The translations under genes were made by a program, and so were the position numbers. From Ciceribacter sichuanensis (GTDB taxonomy: Bacteria; Pseudomonadota; Alphaproteobacteria; Rhizobiales; Rhizobiaceae), in contig NZ_JAMXLX010000007.1 of NCBI RefSeq assembly GCF_024055605.1, positions 1-64,000 on the forward strand: a DNA stretch of 64,000 bases, given 5' to 3'. Below, piece after piece: positions 55,918-64,000 of this stretch (position 1 is the stretch's first letter; each line of letters begins with the position of its first letter). The notes beneath the pieces are model-generated. The model saw nothing but the letters and a program-made list of their open reading frames with translations. It was not told where the DNA came from and searched no databases.

Positions 55918-56823
55918 TCAGCCGCCAGATGTTCCGGCCACGACCTGCCGCACGATCTGGACGAAATGCCTGACGACAACCGCCGTTGTCGCCTTGCGAT
56001 AGGCGAGTGCAAGCCCCACCGTATGCGGCGCGTCTTCGAGCTGCCGCAGCAAGACGCCGCCCACGTTAATCTGTCCCATCGAGGCCGGAACGAGCGAAAC
56101 GCCGAGTTCAGCAGCGACGAGCGAGAGGATGGAGGCGATCTAAGGCGCAGACGGACCGAGCCGCGGTTCGAACCCCGCCTCGCGGCAAGCGGCAAGCACC
56201 GCATCATGCAGGCTGATCCCCAGATCCCGCGAGGTCAGGATGAAGGGTTCGTCGGCAAGACGGGCGAGTTTCAGCTCGCCGGACTGCGCAGCCAACGGAT
56301 GCCCGGCGGGCAGAGCCGCCACCAGCGGCTCCTCAGCCACGCGCTCCTCCGTCAGTTCGGCCGGATCGGATGCAGAGGGCCGCAGGATGGCGGCATCGAG
56401 ACGGCCTTCTACAAGCGCCTTCGTAAGCGCCATCGAATTCGCCTCCTCGATGATGAATTCGACCTCAGGATAGGTTCGGCGAAAGGCTCTCACACAGGCC
56501 GGCACGATGGGGCTGAGCGCCGCCGTGCCCGTGAAACCCAGGCGAAGCGTGCCCGTTTCCCCGGCTGCGGCGCGCCGTGCGAGGCGAACGGCTTCCGCCA
56601 CCTCGGCAGGCATGCCACCCACGCGATCCCGGAAAACCTTACCGGCTTCCGTCAGCTCCGCTCCATGGGAGAGCCGCCGGAAAAGCCGGGCACCGATCTC
56701 CTCCTCCAGCGCCTTGATCTGCTGGCTAAGCGGCGGCTGACCGATGCCAAGCCTTTCCGCTGCCCGGGTGAAGCTCTCTTCCTCGGCTACCGCGAGGAAA
56801 TAACGGATGTGTCTCAGTTCCAT
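55918..56823 (-). pseudogene. LysR-family regulator interrupted by an in-frame amber codon
   Basis: A 301-codon LysR frame: winged helix 1-60 (MELRHIRYFLAVAEEESFTRAAERLGIGQPPLSQQ) and substrate domain. Codon 228 (56140-56142) is TAG, where homologues have an amino acid (a CAG to TAG change would explain it); beyond it the same frame continues IASILSLVAAELGVSLVPAS to TGA at 55918, the normal LysR C-terminal region. The truncated 227-aa product would lose the end of the effector domain. It could be a recent nonsense mutation or a sequencing error. It is divergent from the MFS gene. Confidence 0.85.
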
Positions 56824-56829
56824 ATGGTA

Positions 56830-56846
56830 TTCATTTTTTGTATGAA
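56830..56846. promoter_or_regulatory. LysR-type box between the LysR pseudogene and the MFS gene
   Basis: TTCAT-N7-ATGAA, a T-N11-A type palindrome (56830-56846), 6 bp from the LysR start and 74 bp before the MFS gene. It is the expected binding site of the LysR protein. Confidence 0.6.
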
Positions 56847-56919
56847 GAACGACAGCATCATATATTAGATCGAATGACCTCGCTCGACTACATCTCGCCT
56901 GTCAGAAAGGACAGGAAAG

Positions 56920-58209
56920 ATGCGTACCCTCAGAATTGGCGAAACCGCCGGCGCCGTGGCCATTTCCTCGGCAGATGATTTCAGCGAGCAATGGATCCGC
57001 AAAGGCAGCCGGGACTATGGCCGGGCAAGCCTCGCCCTGTTCCTTGCCGGCTTCTCAAGTTTCTCGCTGATCTACTGCGTTCAGCCCCTGTTGCCGGAAT
57101 TCAAGAGTGCTTTCGGCCTCAGCCCGGCAACGGCGTCGCTGGCGCTTTCACTCACGACCGGCACTCTTGCGCTCGCTATCCTCGCCAGCGGCGCGTTCTC
57201 GCAGCTTTTCAGCCGCGGCCGGCTGATGTTCGCCTCCATGGCGCTGGCAGCACTCTGCAACCTCGCGGCAGCCGTGGCCCCGGGCTGGTACTGGCTGCTT
57301 GCTGCGCGTACGTTGGAAGGCCTCGTACTTGGTGGGGTGCCGGCCATTGCCATGGCCTATCTCGCGGAAGAGATCGAACCCGCCCATCTCGGCAGGGCGA
57401 TGGGCCTTTATGTCGGCGGCACCGCCTTCGGCGCAATGATGGGCCGCGTCGGCATGGGCGTCATCACCGAATTCGCTTCGTGGCGCATGGCGCTTGCGGT
57501 CATGGGCCTCACGGGCATTGCCGCAGCACTCGGCTTTCTCTGGCTGCTGCCGGCATCCCGGAACTTCACCGTCACACGCGGCACACCCTTCATCCGGCAT
57601 ATCGAGACTTGGGCCGCCCATTTGCGCAAGCCCGTGCTGGCCCAGCTGTTCTTCATCGGCTTCCTGCTGACCAGCATCTTCGTCACCGTGTTCAACTACA
57701 CCACCTTCCGCCTTGTCGGAGAGCCTTACGGCCTCGGTCAGACCGCCATCAGCATGATCTTCCTGACCTTTGGCTTCGGCATCGTCTCCTCCTCCGTCGG
57801 AGGCGCGCTCGCCGACCGCTTCGGTCGGCGCACCATGCTGCTCATCGGTTTCCTGACCGTGTTTTTCGGTATCATGCTGACGCTGTTCGACGTCATGCCG
57901 CTGATCATCGCGGGTATCGCGCTGATTACCACCGGCTTTTTCATCGGCCACTCGGCGGCCAGCGGCGCGATCGGGGCGAATGCAGGCTCGGCCAAGAGCC
58001 ATGCCTCTTCCCTTTACCTGCTGTTCTATTACATGGGATCGAGCATCACGGGATCGATCGGCGGCTGGTTCTGGCAGCATGGCGGCTGGCCATGGGTCGC
58101 AATACTTGCAGGTCTTTGCGCCCTGACCGGCGCAGCCATGACGCTGACCATTCCCCCCGCAAAGACAGCAAAGGGGCTGGCTCGATCGCTCATGAAACGG
58201 ATGCGCTGA
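56920..58209 (+). CDS. MFS transporter (YnfM-like)
   Basis: A 429-aa major facilitator with 12 predicted helices. Loop 2-3 has SRGRLMFASMAL and helix 4-5 AARTLEGLVLGGVPAIAMAYLAEEI; loop 8-9 has GALADRFGRRTML. YnfM-like members export sugars or drugs. It is divergent from the broken LysR gene, so its control may be lost. GAAAGGACAGGAAAG precedes the start. Confidence 0.9.
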   Translation: MRTLRIGETAGAVAISSADDFSEQWIRKGSRDYGRASLALFLAGFSSFSLIYCVQPLLPEFKSAFGLSPATASLALSLTTGTLALAILASGAFSQLFSRGRLMFASMALAALCNLAAAVAPGWYWLLAARTLEGLVLGGVPAIAMAYLAEEIEPAHLGRAMGLYVGGTAFGAMMGRVGMGVITEFASWRMALAVMGLTGIAAALGFLWLLPASRNFTVTRGTPFIRHIETWAAHLRKPVLAQLFFIGFLLTSIFVTVFNYTTFRLVGEPYGLGQTAISMIFLTFGFGIVSSSVGGALADRFGRRTMLLIGFLTVFFGIMLTLFDVMPLIIAGIALITTGFFIGHSAASGAIGANAGSAKSHASSLYLLFYYMGSSITGSIGGWFWQHGGWPWVAILAGLCALTGAAMTLTIPPAKTAKGLARSLMKRMR

Positions 58210-59008
58210 AGAATTCCATCCAGATCCGCCTGCCCTGATCGTCGAACCGTTTCACCGCCTCGATGAAATCGTGGCGGGCGGCTTCGTCCGCCAAAGGCGC
58301 GGGCAGCATGGGATCGAAGACGATCTGGCGGATGGCATCATCGCCCAGTAGAAAGCTTTCGCGCGCAGCGATTTCGGGCTGCAAGTTTGCCATGTCCTCC
58401 AGCCATGCCTCCAGACGCTGCACGCCTTCCCTGTAGGCCATGACCGGCGTGTCACATTCCCAAAGACCAAGAGCCTGCTTCTGCCGGTTCGGATCGAAAT
58501 CCGCGGCCCGGAATACGGCAGCCTCTTCTCCCAGGCCCAACGCAATCAGGCGCTGACGCGCCGTTCCCGCTCCGCCCGCCAGATTATCGGGACGAATAAA
58601 GAGACCGTTGTCGAGCTCCCGCATACCCAGCATGGAGAGTGCCCGCTCCCGTGCCCTCAGCACCTTACGGTCGCTGCGGGAAAGCCCTCCGGTCGATGCC
58701 GCGATCCAGTCGCCGTTCCATCGGACAAGACGCTCCTCGACCGTCCGCCAGCCGGCGACATCGTCACGGATCCTTCGCCTCTCCGACCCCAGCCGATAGA
58801 CGCCGCGCTCGACAAGCTCGACCAGACCCGACTGGGCAAGACGCGCGAGCGTCACCCGCACGCTGTTTTCGGAAATGTCGAAGAGTGCACAGGCTCTCAG
58901 GGCATCGGCAACGCTCAATACGCCACCCTCAGCCACACCCAGCAGATTGAGGATCAGACGCCGTGCATTCGGCACCTCAAAGTTACTATGTTTGACACTA
59001 TTCGACAT
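58190..59008 (-). CDS. PaaX-family transcriptional regulator
   Basis: A 272-aa protein from ATG 59008 (MSNSVKHSNFEVPNARRLIL): N-terminal winged helix (about 18-85, FDISENSVRVTLARLAQSGLVE) and PaaX-like C-terminal domain. PaaX proteins are repressors that respond to acyl-CoA esters such as phenylacetyl-CoA. Only 48 bp separate it from the divergent AidB-like dehydrogenase gene, its probable target. Its 3' end overlaps the MFS gene by 20 bp. Confidence 0.85.
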   Translation of the reverse strand: MSNSVKHSNFEVPNARRLILNLLGVAEGGVLSVADALRACALFDISENSVRVTLARLAQSGLVELVERGVYRLGSERRRIRDDVAGWRTVEERLVRWNGDWIAASTGGLSRSDRKVLRARERALSMLGMRELDNGLFIRPDNLAGGAGTARQRLIALGLGEEAAVFRAADFDPNRQKQALGLWECDTPVMAYREGVQRLEAWLEDMANLQPEIAARESFLLGDDAIRQIVFDPMLPAPLADEAARHDFIEAVKRFDDQGRRIWMEFFSASVS

Positions 59009-59056
59009 CAAGCGTAATTTTCTTTCATGCGTGCTGGAGCGCACGAGGAGGAAAAC

Positions 59057-60703
59057 ATGTCACTTACCAGCCAATTCCAGACGCACGAAGTACAAAATCA
59101 GCCGGAAGAGCTGAAGGAATACAATGTCTGGGAGACAGACATTGCGCTCCGAGAGGCTGTCGAGCACAACGGCGGGGACTGGGCACATGAACACCTGAGC
59201 GAATACGGCTCGCTCGCCGGCGGCGAGCTTGTCCGGGCGGGTTACGAAGCGAATGAAAACCGCCCACGGCTGCGGTCGTTCGACAGATATGGCCGGCGCA
59301 TCGACGAGGTGGAATTCCACCCCGCCTATCATCGGCTGATGGCGGAAGCGATGAGGCACGGCATGAACGGCTTTGCGTGGCGCAATGCCAACCGGACCGG
59401 CGCGCATGTGGCGCGCGCCGCGGTGATGTATATCGGCTCGCAGGCAGATGCCGGCATCGGCTGCCCGATGTCGATGACCCACGCGGCCATCCCGGCCCTC
59501 AGGCGCGCACCCGCGCTTGCCGAGAAATGGATCCCGAAGCTTATCTCCACGGAATACGACCCGCGCAGCCTCCCGATGGAACAGAAAACCGGCTGCACCA
59601 TCGGCATGGGCATGACGGAAAAGCAGGGAGGCTCCGACGTCCGTTCCAACACGACAAGGGCAATCCGCCAGCCTGACGGCACCTACGAACTGATCGGGCA
59701 CAAATGGTTCTTCTCCGCGCCCATGTGCGACGCCCATCTGGTGCTCGCGCAGGCGGAGGGTGGCCTGAGCTGCTTCCTCGTGCCGCGCTTTCGCCCGGAC
59801 GGCAGCCGCAACGCGGTCGAGATCCAGCGTTTGAAGGACAAGCTCGGCGACTGGTCGAATGCCTCCTCGGAAGTTGAGTTTCAGGGCGCGTCAGGAGAAC
59901 TCGTCGGCGAGGAAGGCCGCGGCATCGTGACGATCCTCGACATGGTGGCGCTCACCCGCCTCGACTGCATGATCGGTTCGGCCAGCCAGATGCGGCAGGC
60001 GACGGTGCAGGCCCTGCACCATACCCGACAGCGTAAGGCCTTCGGCGCCTATCTCGTCGATCAACCGCTGATGCGCAACGTGCTGGCCGACCTCGCGCTC
60101 GAAAGCGAGGCGGCGCTCGCTTTGACAATGCGTGTCGCCCGCGCGATAGATGCCGCCGGGCACGACCAGCGCGAGGCCGCCTTTGCCCGCATCGCCACGG
60201 CGATGGGCAAATACTGGATCTGCAAGCGCGCGCCCCCGCACATCAATGAAGCGCAGGAATGCCTTGGCGGTATCGGATATGTGGAAGAGACGATGATGCC
60301 CCGTCTCTACCGGCAGGCCCCGCTCAACTCGATCTGGGAAGGAAGCGGCAACGTCCAGTGCCTCGATGTGCTGAGAGCCTTGCGCAAGGAGCCCACTTCA
60401 CGCGATGCGCTGTTCGACGAACTCGCCGCCGCCGGAGGTCTCGACCCGGCCTATGATGCGGAATTGAAGGCATTCACCAGCTCTCTCGGCGATGTGGAAA
60501 CCCTCGAATATCGCAGCCGCTCCATCGTCGAGCGCGCCGCACTCCTGCTGCAGGCCTCCATTCTCTTGAAATCCGCCGACCCTGCCATTGCTGCATCCTT
60601 CTGCCGTTCCCGGCTCGGAAAAGAACACGGCCTCGCCTTTGGAACACTGGGGCCTGATGCACCGGTCGCTTTGCTCATAGAGAGGGCCACGGTCACGATC
60701 TGA
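59057..60703 (+). CDS. aidB: AidB-like acyl-CoA dehydrogenase
   Basis: A 548-aa flavoprotein from ATG 59057 with GAGGAGG 7 bases upstream. It has the long AidB-type acyl-CoA dehydrogenase layout: N-terminal PAYHRLMAEAMRHGMNGFAW, FAD block GMTEKQGGSDV (185-195), GHKWFFSAPMCDAHLVLAQ, and the C-terminal NSIWEGSGNVQCLDVLRAL. E. coli AidB is part of the alkylation response and dehydrogenates isovaleryl-CoA weakly. Divergence from a PaaX regulator points here to an acyl-CoA substrate. Confidence 0.9.
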   Translation: MSLTSQFQTHEVQNQPEELKEYNVWETDIALREAVEHNGGDWAHEHLSEYGSLAGGELVRAGYEANENRPRLRSFDRYGRRIDEVEFHPAYHRLMAEAMRHGMNGFAWRNANRTGAHVARAAVMYIGSQADAGIGCPMSMTHAAIPALRRAPALAEKWIPKLISTEYDPRSLPMEQKTGCTIGMGMTEKQGGSDVRSNTTRAIRQPDGTYELIGHKWFFSAPMCDAHLVLAQAEGGLSCFLVPRFRPDGSRNAVEIQRLKDKLGDWSNASSEVEFQGASGELVGEEGRGIVTILDMVALTRLDCMIGSASQMRQATVQALHHTRQRKAFGAYLVDQPLMRNVLADLALESEAALALTMRVARAIDAAGHDQREAAFARIATAMGKYWICKRAPPHINEAQECLGGIGYVEETMMPRLYRQAPLNSIWEGSGNVQCLDVLRALRKEPTSRDALFDELAAAGGLDPAYDAELKAFTSSLGDVETLEYRSRSIVERAALLLQASILLKSADPAIAASFCRSRLGKEHGLAFGTLGPDAPVALLIERATVTI

Positions 60704-60834
60704 GGCAAGCCGGTCGGCAGCCCCGCCTACCCAGTGGTCCCATACTCTTTTGCAAAATGGCTCTTAGGGAAGCCGATATCGGGACGCTATTTCGATGGTC
60801 CATGTTAGCCATTGTAATGGAAGAGTAAAAGACC

Positions 60835-61518
60835 ATGAGCGCCCCCGACGTCAACACCGAAACAGCCGCCCCTCCGAGCGACAAGACGCGCCTTCGCCGA
60901 TACAACTGGCTGGCCAAATACGACCGCGACACGATCAACGATATCATCGACGCAGGCATTGTCTGTCAGGTGGGCTACGTGATCGACGGCATGCCTTATG
61001 TCACGCCGACCAACCACTGGCGCATCGATGACCACATCTATTGGCACGGCTCATCGGCCAGCCGCATGCTGAAGGCGCAGCAGAAGGGTATCCCGGTCTG
61101 CTTCACCGTCACCCATCTCGACGGCATCGTCTTTTCCCGTGCAGCCTTCAACCACAATATCCAGTACCGTTCGGTCATGGCCTTCGGCGAAGCGGAGCTT
61201 TGTGAGGAAGACGTCAAGCGCAAGGCGCTCGAGACCTTCACCGACCGCCTCGCCCCCGGTCTCTGGGCCTATGCCCGACCGCCGGCGGAGCAGGAATGGA
61301 AGGCGACCAAGGTCATTCGCATGAAGCTGGACGAAGTCTCCGCCAAAGTGGCCGACGGTCTCCCCAGCGAAGATGACGAAGACTACGCAACCGACAATTG
61401 GGCAGGCTCCATCGCGCTCAGGACTGTACAGCTTGATCCCGTTGCCGATCCGAAGCTGCGCGAAGGCATCGAAATGCCGGCCTTCGTCAAGAACTTCCGC
61501 TACGTCGGAGTGAAGTAA
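60835..61518 (+). CDS. Pyridoxamine 5'-phosphate oxidase-like FMN-binding protein
   Basis: A 227-aa split-barrel flavoprotein of the Pyridox_ox_2 group. DAGIVCQVGYVIDGMPYVTPTNHWRIDDHIYWHGSSASRML (about 41-80) is the FMN-binding half. Such proteins are FMN- or haem-binding reductases or stress proteins, not true PdxH. The half-palindromes CCAT and ATGG at 60799-60821 lie just upstream and could be regulatory. Confidence 0.88.
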   Translation: MSAPDVNTETAAPPSDKTRLRRYNWLAKYDRDTINDIIDAGIVCQVGYVIDGMPYVTPTNHWRIDDHIYWHGSSASRMLKAQQKGIPVCFTVTHLDGIVFSRAAFNHNIQYRSVMAFGEAELCEEDVKRKALETFTDRLAPGLWAYARPPAEQEWKATKVIRMKLDEVSAKVADGLPSEDDEDYATDNWAGSIALRTVQLDPVADPKLREGIEMPAFVKNFRYVGVK

Positions 61519-61530
61519 CCGCCGCCGCTT

Positions 61531-61560
61531 TCAAGGGTCTGCACAAATGCAGATCCTTGA
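61531..61560. terminator. 13-bp stem-loop downstream of the PNPOx-like gene
   Basis: TCAAGGGTCTGCA (61531-61543) and TGCAGATCCTTGA (61548-61560) pair with one G-A/G-U position and a CAAA loop, 13 bp after the stop. No T-run follows on the plus strand. It may be a processing hairpin, a Rho-independent-like terminator without U tract, or part of a leader for fpr. Confidence 0.5.
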
Positions 61561-61696
61561 GGTCTGGCCACACGATATCAGAACTCCACTTCACTGCCCG
61601 GACATCAGGCCCAACGGCTGGAACTTCTGCCGGGCTCAAGGTTTCATTTGCAGCCGCAACCCCTTTTCGGGTCGCGCGCCCACAGAGGATATTCCC

Positions 61697-62470
61697 ATGG
61701 CGGGCTTTCATCAGGAAACGGTGCTTTCGGTCCACCACTGGACCGACCGTCTCTTCAGCTTCAAGACCACGCGCGACAGCGCCCTTCGCTTCTCCAACGG
61801 CCATTTCACCATGATCGGCCTCCAGGTGGAGGGCCGCCCGCTGATGCGCGCCTATTCAATTGCAAGCGCGAATTACGAGGAACATCTGGAATTCCTCAGC
61901 ATCAAGGTCGAGGACGGGCCGCTGACCTCGCGTCTCCAGCACATCCAGCCCGGAGATTCCCTCATCATCGGCAAGAAGCCAACCGGCACGCTACTCATCG
62001 GTTACCTGCTGCCGGGAAAGCGGCTCTATCTTCTAGGCACCGGTACCGGCCTTGCGCCATTCCTGTCGATCGTCCGCGATCCGGAAACCTACGAGAAATT
62101 CGAACAGGTGGTGCTGGTGCATGGCGTGCGCGAGGTGAGCGAGCTTGCCTACCAAAGCTATCTCAGCGAGGAATTGCCGCGTGACGAGGCGATCGGCGAA
62201 TTGATCTCGGCGCAGCTCCTCTACTACCCCACCGTGACCCGCGAGCCGTTCCAGAACCAGGGACGCATAACGACGCTGATCGAAGAAGGCCGGCTGTTCT
62301 CCGATCTCGGCCTTCCGCCACTGGACCCCGAACACGACCGGGTCATGCTGTGCGGTTCTCCGGCCATGCTGGCCGATCTGAAGACCATGCTGGAAGAGCG
62401 CGGCTTTCACGAAGGCAACACCTCGACCCCCGGACATTTCGTCATCGAACGGGCCTTTGCCGAGAAATAG
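61697..62470 (+). CDS. fpr: Ferredoxin/flavodoxin-NADP(+) reductase
   Basis: A 257-aa FAD enzyme of the bacterial (subclass I) type. FAD motif RAYSIAS, NADP motif GTGTGLAPFLSI, and a C-terminal end HFVIERAFAEK with an aromatic-free tail typical of alphaproteobacterial Fpr. AGAGGAT 6 bases before ATG 61697 (MAGFHQE) sets the start; the open frame to 61547 would include the hairpin. It passes electrons between NADPH and ferredoxin or flavodoxin, in nitrogen fixation or oxidative stress. Confidence 0.93.
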   Translation: MAGFHQETVLSVHHWTDRLFSFKTTRDSALRFSNGHFTMIGLQVEGRPLMRAYSIASANYEEHLEFLSIKVEDGPLTSRLQHIQPGDSLIIGKKPTGTLLIGYLLPGKRLYLLGTGTGLAPFLSIVRDPETYEKFEQVVLVHGVREVSELAYQSYLSEELPRDEAIGELISAQLLYYPTVTREPFQNQGRITTLIEEGRLFSDLGLPPLDPEHDRVMLCGSPAMLADLKTMLEERGFHEGNTSTPGHFVIERAFAEK

Positions 62471-62496
62471 CCGCAGCAATTTAGTCCCCCCGACTG

Positions 62497-62527
62497 GCCG
62501 CCTCCGATTGGAGGCGGCGTTTTTTTT
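62497..62527 (+). terminator. Intrinsic terminator after fpr
   Basis: Perfect 9-bp stem GCCGCCTCC / GGAGGCGGC with a GATT loop, followed by G and nine T. A strong terminator in the fpr direction, between convergent fpr and glyA. Confidence 0.95.
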
Positions 62528-62535
62528 GGGGTTGA

Positions 62536-63819
62536 TCAGTAAGGCAGGGGGAACAGTGCCGTCAGCGCCAGAACGCGCTTTCTGATGGCGGTTTCGGCAA
62601 CCTCGACGCCGACCCCCGTCTGCAGAACGGTCAGCGCCTCGAGGATCATTTCACCGATTGCGCGATATTCCATCGGACCAAAGCCGCGCGTCGTTCCCGC
62701 CGCACTGCCGACGCGAATACCGGATGTCACCATCGCCTTCGCCTCGTCACCCGGTATAGCATTCTTGTTGAGAGTGATGCCGCAGCGTTCCAGCATTGCT
62801 TCCGCGTCAGCCCCTGTCACGCCGAACGGCCGAAGATCGACAACGGCGAGATGCGTATCCGTGCCGCCGGAGACGATCGGCAATCCGCCCGCCTTGAGCG
62901 TATCGGCCAGTATCTGGCAATTGCCGATGACATCGATGGCGTATTGCCTGAAAGCGGGTTGCAGCGCCTCGCCGAAAGCGACGGCCTTGGCGGCGATCAC
63001 ATGCATCAGCGGTCCCCCCTGAAGGCCGGGAAAGATCGCCGAATTGATCTTCCTGGAGATCTCCGCATCGTTGGTCAGGATGATGCCGCCACGCGGCCCC
63101 CTCAACGTCTTGTGGGTGGTGGAGGTGACGACATGCGCATGCGGGAAAGGCGAGGAAACGGCCCGCCCTGCAACAAGCCCGGCGAAATGGGCCATGTCGA
63201 CCATGAAGATCGCATCGACCTTGTCCGCAATCCGCCGGAAGGCCTCGAAATCCGGCATGCGGGAATAGGCCGAGCCGCCGGCAATGATGAGCCGTGGCCG
63301 ATGTTCCAGAGCAAGCCGCTCGACCTCCTCCATGTCGATCAGATGCGTTGTGGGATCGACGCCATAACCGACCGCATTGAACCAGCGGCCGGAAATGTTC
63401 ATGGACGCGCCATGCGTAAGGTGACCACCCGCCTTGAGATCCAGACCAAGGATACGGTCACCGGGCGAAAGCAGGGCAAGATAGACTGCCTGATTGGCCT
63501 GGCTGCCGGAATGCGGCTGGACATTGGCGAATTCGCACCCGAACAGCGCTTTCGCCCTTTCGATCGCGAGACGCTCGACGCCGTCGGCGTTGACGCAGCC
63601 CCCATAATAGCGGCGGCCGGGATAGCCCTCCGCATATTTGTTGGTGAGCACGCTGCCCTGAGCCGCCATGACGGCCGGGCTTGCGAAGTTTTCGGAAGCG
63701 ATCAGCTCGATGGAATTGATCTGCCGCTCGCGCTCTGCTGCGATGAAGGACGCGATGTCGGGATCTAGGTCGGTCAACGGATACAATGGTGAGGAGGCAG
63801 GTTTCAGATTGGTTTTCAT
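62536..63819 (-). CDS. glyA: Serine hydroxymethyltransferase
   Basis: A 427-aa PLP enzyme. PLP lysine K237 in [26 protein letters not shown] (64-75) and the folate region are intact. It interconverts serine and glycine with tetrahydrofolate. The 2Fe-2S ferredoxin gene 33 bp upstream is unusual for a housekeeping glyA and suggests a second copy serving methyl-group (betaine or sarcosine) catabolism. Confidence 0.94.
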   Translation of the reverse strand: MKTNLKPASSPLYPLTDLDPDIASFIAAERERQINSIELIASENFASPAVMAAQGSVLTNKYAEGYPGRRYYGGCVNADGVERLAIERAKALFGCEFANVQPHSGSQANQAVYLALLSPGDRILGLDLKAGGHLTHGASMNISGRWFNAVGYGVDPTTHLIDMEEVERLALEHRPRLIIAGGSAYSRMPDFEAFRRIADKVDAIFMVDMAHFAGLVAGRAVSSPFPHAHVVTSTTHKTLRGPRGGIILTNDAEISRKINSAIFPGLQGGPLMHVIAAKAVAFGEALQPAFRQYAIDVIGNCQILADTLKAGGLPIVSGGTDTHLAVVDLRPFGVTGADAEAMLERCGITLNKNAIPGDEAKAMVTSGIRVGSAAGTTRGFGPMEYRAIGEMILEALTVLQTGVGVEVAETAIRKRVLALTALFPLPY

Positions 63820-63852
63820 TTGGGGATCATCCTTGCTTGAGAGTCCGTGCCT

Positions 63853-64000
63853 TTAGGCCGGAACGGAAAGACGTAAGCCGTCCAGCGCAGGCGAGATGCG
63901 GATCTGACAGCTGAACCGCGAGGTCGGAATGGCGCCATCGGCAAGGTCGATCATGTCGATCTCGTCTTCGGCCGGCGGCTCCAGCAAGCCGCTGGTCGCC
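63853..64000 (-). CDS. 2Fe-2S ferredoxin, 5' part outside the window
   Basis: Read by hand: the frame enters at 64000 and ends TAA at 63853-63855, giving 49 residues ending SRFSCQIRISPALDGLRLSVPA. This is the C-terminus of an adrenodoxin-type ferredoxin: LLEPPAEDEIDMIDLA, then the fourth cluster Cys in RFSCQI. It is encoded just ahead of glyA and is probably in the same operon. Confidence 0.82.
   Translation of the reverse strand, partial: ATSGLLEPPAEDEIDMIDLADGAIPTSRFSCQIRISPALDGLRLSVPA

Noticed and set aside
56160..56185. GGTTCGAACCCC-like sequence resembling a tRNA T-arm
   Set aside because: It lies inside the LysR frame, and no acceptor stem, anticodon arm or D-arm can be folded around it.

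Overview
The window reads as a secondary replicon (chromid) of a Rhizobiaceae bacterium (Ensifer/Sinorhizobium, Agrobacterium, Rhizobium or Shinella type). The evidence is the high-GC alphaproteobacterial coding style, a 1,5-anhydro-D-fructose reductase of the Ensifer type, two copies of a Rhizobiales-type intergenic palindromic repeat, a CtrA-type box before minCDE, and many ABC transport/catabolic operons packed head to tail with 4-bp ATGA overlaps. In known rhizobia minCDE sits on pSymB or on the Agrobacterium linear chromosome, which fits a chromid. The genus is inference.

Layout. 0-4.8 kb: a LacI-controlled sugar-derivative locus (CoA-transferase, afr, lacI on the minus strand; a DUF993 protein divergent) with two near-identical operators. 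4.8-11.4 kb: a Dpp/Opp-type peptide ABC transporter divergent from an M24 peptidase. 11.4-15 kb: pcaIJF and divergent pcaR, the last steps of the beta-ketoadipate pathway. 15-17 kb: a VIT-family metal transporter and a GH25 lipoprotein. 17.2-26.1 kb: one long operon with a GntR regulator, a complete polyamine-type ABC transporter (permeases, binding protein, ATPase), an RraA-like protein, an HpaI-like aldolase, an AruI-like ThDP decarboxylase and a serine hydrolase; together they look like uptake and breakdown of one unidentified, possibly guanidino or amine-bearing, compound. 26.2-29.3 kb: DUF992 protein, a Blh-like metallo-hydrolase and an acetyltransferase-like protein.

29.3-34 kb: asnB, an acyl carrier protein, an adenylate-forming ligase and a short NadE, arranged as one operon that looks like an uncharacterised small-molecule pathway. 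34.3-36.2 kb: minCDE. 36.3-41.6 kb: a galactofuranose/ribose-type sugar ABC operon ending in its own GntR gene. 41.9-46.1 kb: an AI-2E family permease and the D-alanine catabolic set (Lrp regulator, alanine racemase, D-amino acid dehydrogenase). 46.2-54.9 kb: kdpFABCDE with a PtsN-like gene directly downstream and two extra tiny membrane ORFs, one before kdpF and one between kdpA and kdpB. 55-55.8 kb: three more small ORFs on the same strand. 55.9-58.2 kb: a LysR gene broken by an in-frame amber codon, divergent from an MFS exporter. 58.2-62.5 kb: a PaaX-family regulator divergent from an AidB-like acyl-CoA dehydrogenase, a PNPOx-like flavoprotein and a ferredoxin-NADP reductase. 62.5-64 kb: glyA and the 3' end of a 2Fe-2S ferredoxin gene.

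No rRNA, tRNA, CRISPR array, transposase or integrase was recognised. The strongest leads are the asnB-ACP-ligase-nadE operon, the polyamine-transporter catabolic operon with altered aldolase active sites, the tiny ORFs of the kdp locus, the broken LysR gene, and several clear operators with no assigned regulator.
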